Source of the DNA: an uncultured Collinsella sp.
GTDB lineage: Bacteria; Actinomycetota; Coriobacteriia; Coriobacteriales; Coriobacteriaceae
DNA: 6,872 nt
NCBI GenBank assembly: GCA_900754445.1
Contig: CAAECW010000115.1
Location: 1 to 6,872 of the forward strand
Direction of reading: 5' to 3'
Shown: piece by piece, positions 4,946 through 6,872 of the stretch
Layout of the letters: each line of letters begins with the position of its first letter
How positions within the stretch are numbered: position 1 is the first letter of the stretch
Position numbers and translations under genes: made by a program
The notes under the pieces: model-generated
The model's input: the letters and a program-made list of their open reading frames with translations, nothing else
Database searches by the model: none
What the model was told of the DNA's origin: nothing

Positions 4946-5271
4946 TGTTGCTGGCCCCCGCCCTGCCTGCTGCCGCAGGCCGCGGCGATGTCCTCGCCTC
5001 GGGTCGATGTGCTGCCGTCGTTGTACCGCAGGCGCTGGTTCAGGACCTCGGACAGGATGGCGCGGCTGTCCTCGGTGTCGAACGTGAGGCCCGTGGCCTG
5101 TTCAAAGATGGCACCAACCTCGACCAGGCGGTGCGTCCTCGCCTTGCGCTCGGCCGCCGCCTGCCTCTGCTCGAGCTTCCTGATCTCCTTCTTGATCGCC
5201 GCAGCCTCGGCGGCCTTCTTCTCCGCAGCCGCCCTCTTCTTCGCGATCTGCTCGCTGATGGATGCCGTCAT
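4942..5271 (-). CDS. Small coiled-coil relaxosome accessory protein (MobC/TraD-like)
   Basis: This 109-residue protein starts MTASISEQIAKKRAAAEKK. Residues about 5-46 are a charged Ala/Lys/Glu coiled coil. The motif ERKARTHRLVEVGAIFEQATG (41-61) follows; this coil-then-'RTHRLxxxGAIFE' pattern is typical of small conjugal-transfer accessory proteins encoded next to MobQ relaxases. The expected role is to help the relaxase bind or melt oriT. The start was chosen because AAGGAG lies seven bases upstream of ATG 5271-5269. A longer frame reaches 5634 but would run across oriT and has low-complexity, unlikely sequence. It is divergent from the relaxase, with oriT between them, and is coupled to the next gene by GTGA. 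The C-terminus ends in a Gly/Gln-rich tail. Confidence 0.8.
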   Translation of the reverse strand: MTASISEQIAKKRAAAEKKAAEAAAIKKEIRKLEQRQAAAERKARTHRLVEVGAIFEQATGLTFDTEDSRAILSEVLNQRLRYNDGSTSTRGEDIAAACGSRQGGGQQQ

Positions 5272-5307
5272 GCCCGTTCTCCTTGCTTGTCGTGGGGTGT
5301 CATTCAC

Positions 5308-5337
5308 TTGCAAGTTTACCCCAATGCGCCGTACAAT
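5308..5337 (+). promoter_or_regulatory. Candidate mob promoter with overlapping palindrome
   Basis: TTGCAA (5308-5313) and TACAAT (5332-5337) are separated by 18 bases, a good sigma-70-type pair reading toward the relaxase through oriT. The -35 box lies in a 10-bp palindrome, ACTTGCAAGT (5306-5315), a possible operator. The start would be near 5344, leaving a leader of about 275 bases. Confidence 0.5.
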
Positions 5338-5355
5338 TTCACTAGTGGGACTCGT

Positions 5356-5405
5356 CACTACCAGAGGTAGTGCGCACTTCGCAGTACTTTTGCCGCGGCA
5401 AAAGT
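5356..5405 (-). other. Origin of transfer (oriT), MobQ type
   Basis: Read on the minus strand, a perfect 20-bp palindrome (5405-5386, ACTTTTGCCGCGGCAAAAGT) is followed six bases later by AAGTGCG (5379-5373) and then CAC. An inverted repeat next to an (A)AGTGCG nick core is the hallmark of MobQ oriTs such as RSF1010 and pIP501. The nick is predicted after G5373 on the minus strand. CACTACC-tct-GGTAGTG (5372-5356), a second hairpin, begins exactly at that point. Transfer would lead leftward, so the relaxase gene on the right would enter last, as usual. Confidence 0.75.
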
Positions 5406-5619
5406 CCAGCGTGGCATGCGGTCCTGCTGACGGCTCTCCGCCCACTCCATCGCGCCCGTTCGCCTTGGGCGGCTCACGTCCACGGTGGAGGGGCTGCGCG
5501 GTCGCGTCCCGCTCCCTTGCGCTCCGCGCTGCCAGCGCCATTCGCCGACCGCGGCTCATGGCACCAGCACCGCTGCGCAGGGCGCGACTGCGCCCTTTGC
5601 CAAGAAAGGAACTCGACCG
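5406..5619 (+). other. GC-rich relaxase leader, non-coding
   Basis: I see no convincing gene in these 214 bases. A hairpin, GGGCGC-gact-GCGCCC (5580-5595), sits ten bases before the relaxase Shine-Dalgarno. It has only three T after it, so it is a weak terminator at best. An alternative pairing CGCAG/CTGCG (5576-5580 with 5588-5592) competes with it. A role in controlling relaxase expression is possible but speculative. Confidence 0.3.
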
Positions 5620-6872
5620 ATGGCTATCTATCACCTGAACGTGCGCGGCTGCTCCCCTGCCACCGGGGCGGGGGCCGTCAAGAAGGCTGCCTACCAGTCA
5701 GGCCAGACACTCATAGAGGAGCGCACGGGCGAGGTCTGCGACTACGCCAGAAAGGAACGCGTCCTGGACGAGGGCCTTGCCCTTCCCGCCGGCGTCCCGC
5801 CCGTGGGCCGCGGCGAGCTCTGGAACGAGGCCGAGCGCGTCTGGGTCGAGGGCGGCGGCGGCAAGACGCTCGTCGCGAAACGCTACGAATTCGCGCTGCC
5901 GATCGAGCTCGACGAGGACGGGCGCCGCGCCTGCGTGCGGGACTTCTGCGCCCTGTTCCCCGCGAAGGCCTGCGACTGGGCGATCCACGACAGCGCCCAT
6001 GGCGGCAACCCACACGCGCATATATTGGTGTCCGCGCTCGACCTTGAAGCAGACGGTTTCGTGCAGAAAACCAAGGACGAGACGGGCCAGTGCTTCTACC
6101 TCTGCGAGAACGAACACGGGGACCGTATGCCCATCCGCGCGACGGAGTGGAAGTCGGCCAAGGCCGCGGGGTGGCAAAAGTTGTACAACTTCGAGGACGG
6201 CCAGCGCAGGACCATGAAGCAGGCCAAGGCCGAGGGGCTTGGCACCAAGGATAGGACCAGCAAGAGGCCAGTGCAGATGCACCGCAGGGAGGGGCAGAGC
6301 GCCTACGCCGTGGGCCGCGAGGAGATGGACGAGGTGCGCGAGGCCTGGGCGAAAATCGCCAACAGGCATCTGGCAGCCGCGGCCGCGGCGGCGGGCGTTG
6401 TGCCACAGGTCATCGACCATCGCAGTAATAAGGAAAGAGGTCTGGCCGAGGAACCGACGATTCACGAGGGTGGCGTCGGCCTGATCGGGCATGCCGACCG
6501 TGTGAAGCAGAACGATGAAATCAGGGCCCGTAACGAGCGCCTGCGCGTTCTCCGCGCCGAATTGCGCCAGGAGGGTGCCGAGCTTGAGCGGCTGCGCGAC
6601 GAGGTCGCGGCGCTCGAGCGCCAGCGCAACACCGCCGAGCAGGCGTGGCGCGTGCGTCCCAAGAAGGGCGAACGCAAGCGCAAGGCCGCGCTCGCGAAGC
6701 GCCGCCGCGTGGCCATGGCCACCGCTGCGGCCGCGGTTGAGGCCCAGCAGCGCGTCACTGCCGCGACTGCCGACCAGACCGACACCAAGGCCGAGATGCT
6801 GGGCCAGCTCGACGAGCAGATCGCGGCACTCGACGAGCAGATACGCGAGCTGCAGCGCGGCGGCGCGCCCGC
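5620..6872 (+). CDS. mobA: MobA/MobL-family (MobQ) relaxase, 3' end cut by window edge
   Basis: The frame is open for 417 codons from ATG 5620 to the window end. AAGGA (5606-5610) lies nine bases upstream. The N-terminus MAIYHLNVRGCSP...AVKKAAYQSG is that of MobQ relaxases, with Tyr25 in AAYQSG as the predicted nucleophile that attaches to the nicked strand. The HUH metal-binding motif is seen as HGGNPHAHILVS (127-138; His127, His132, His134). The relaxase domain covers roughly 1-250. Beyond about 290 the protein is a long charged coiled coil rich in Arg, Glu and Ala (RNERLRVLRAELRQEGAELE and onward). No second catalytic domain, such as the primase or helicase fusion of some relatives, is visible before the cut. 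It acts on the oriT at 5356-5405 just upstream and needs a mating channel from a helper element, as no transfer ATPase or pilus genes are in the window. Confidence 0.95.
   Translation, partial: MAIYHLNVRGCSPATGAGAVKKAAYQSGQTLIEERTGEVCDYARKERVLDEGLALPAGVPPVGRGELWNEAERVWVEGGGGKTLVAKRYEFALPIELDEDGRRACVRDFCALFPAKACDWAIHDSAHGGNPHAHILVSALDLEADGFVQKTKDETGQCFYLCENEHGDRMPIRATEWKSAKAAGWQKLYNFEDGQRRTMKQAKAEGLGTKDRTSKRPVQMHRREGQSAYAVGREEMDEVREAWAKIANRHLAAAAAAAGVVPQVIDHRSNKERGLAEEPTIHEGGVGLIGHADRVKQNDEIRARNERLRVLRAELRQEGAELERLRDEVAALERQRNTAEQAWRVRPKKGERKRKAALAKRRRVAMATAAAAVEAQQRVTAATADQTDTKAEMLGQLDEQIAALDEQIRELQRGGAP

Noticed and set aside
5272..5634. N-terminal extension of the relaxosome accessory gene to 5634
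   Set aside because: It would read across oriT and the mob promoter in low-complexity Arg-rich sequence; ATG 5271 has a good AAGGAG at proper spacing.
4988..5638. Plus-strand frame of about 216 codons over the accessory gene and oriT
   Set aside because: It is antisense to a supported gene, crosses oriT, and overlaps the relaxase start without a ribosome binding site.
1..6872. Window as a complete circular plasmid
   Set aside because: Joining the ends would run the relaxase into antisense phosphoesterase sequence in an unlikely frame with no stop for hundreds of codons, so the window is more likely an excerpt.

Overview
The window looks like part of the backbone of a high-GC Gram-positive mobilizable plasmid or integrated mobilizable element. 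The evidence is GC-rich coding sequence, strong AAGGAG/GGAGG ribosome binding sites, a primase-type replication protein, and a MobQ-class relaxase with its origin of transfer. The protein styles fit a gut actinobacterium, perhaps Coriobacteriia, but this is inference. Both ends are cut inside genes. I found no rRNA, tRNA, CRISPR array or insertion sequence.

Layout. (i) 1-1344, minus strand: two different calcineurin-like metallophosphoesterase genes, translationally coupled through a one-base TGATG overlap. The downstream one runs off the left edge. A terminator-like hairpin (1366-1400) lies just before the first. (ii) 1472-1750: a small non-coding transcript candidate on the plus strand, made of a TATAAT box and an intrinsic terminator. 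It converges on a 51-codon minus-strand gene for a hydrophobic, basic-tailed peptide resembling holin-like/TxpA toxins. This is the geometry of a type I toxin-antitoxin module. (iii) 1854-2057: a nearly perfect 76-bp direct duplication, with an intrinsic terminator between the copies. Each copy holds promoter-like boxes, an AT-rich inverted repeat and a short structured leader. The second copy leads into the replication gene. (iv) 2058-4428: a 634-residue AEP-primase-like replication protein. Its 3' end contains an array of GGGAA(A)C sites and an 18-bp perfect palindrome that looks like a cross between ParB parS and the Noc binding site. A 161-residue HTH plus coiled-coil protein follows, with a 20-nt overlap; its architecture recalls single-protein plasmid partition factors. 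A strong terminator closes this unit. (v) 4475-5271, minus strand: an unrecognised 156-residue gene coupled behind a small coiled-coil relaxosome-type protein. (vi) 5272-5619: the divergent intergenic region with the mob promoter and oriT. (vii) 5620-end, plus strand: the MobA/MobL-family relaxase, incomplete.

How the parts may work together. The Rep protein would start replication. The HTH/coiled-coil protein and the palindrome cluster would segregate copies. The toxin-antitoxin candidate would penalise plasmid loss. The oriT, relaxase and accessory protein would allow mobilization by a helper conjugation system. The duplicated regulatory block could tie rep expression to toxin expression, because copy 1 faces both ways. 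The two phosphoesterases are cargo of unknown substrate. The most novel-looking items are the parS/Noc-hybrid centromere candidate inside the rep reading frame, the duplicated leader that would make a short RNA mimicking the rep mRNA 5' end, and the 3'-overlap toxin-antitoxin arrangement.
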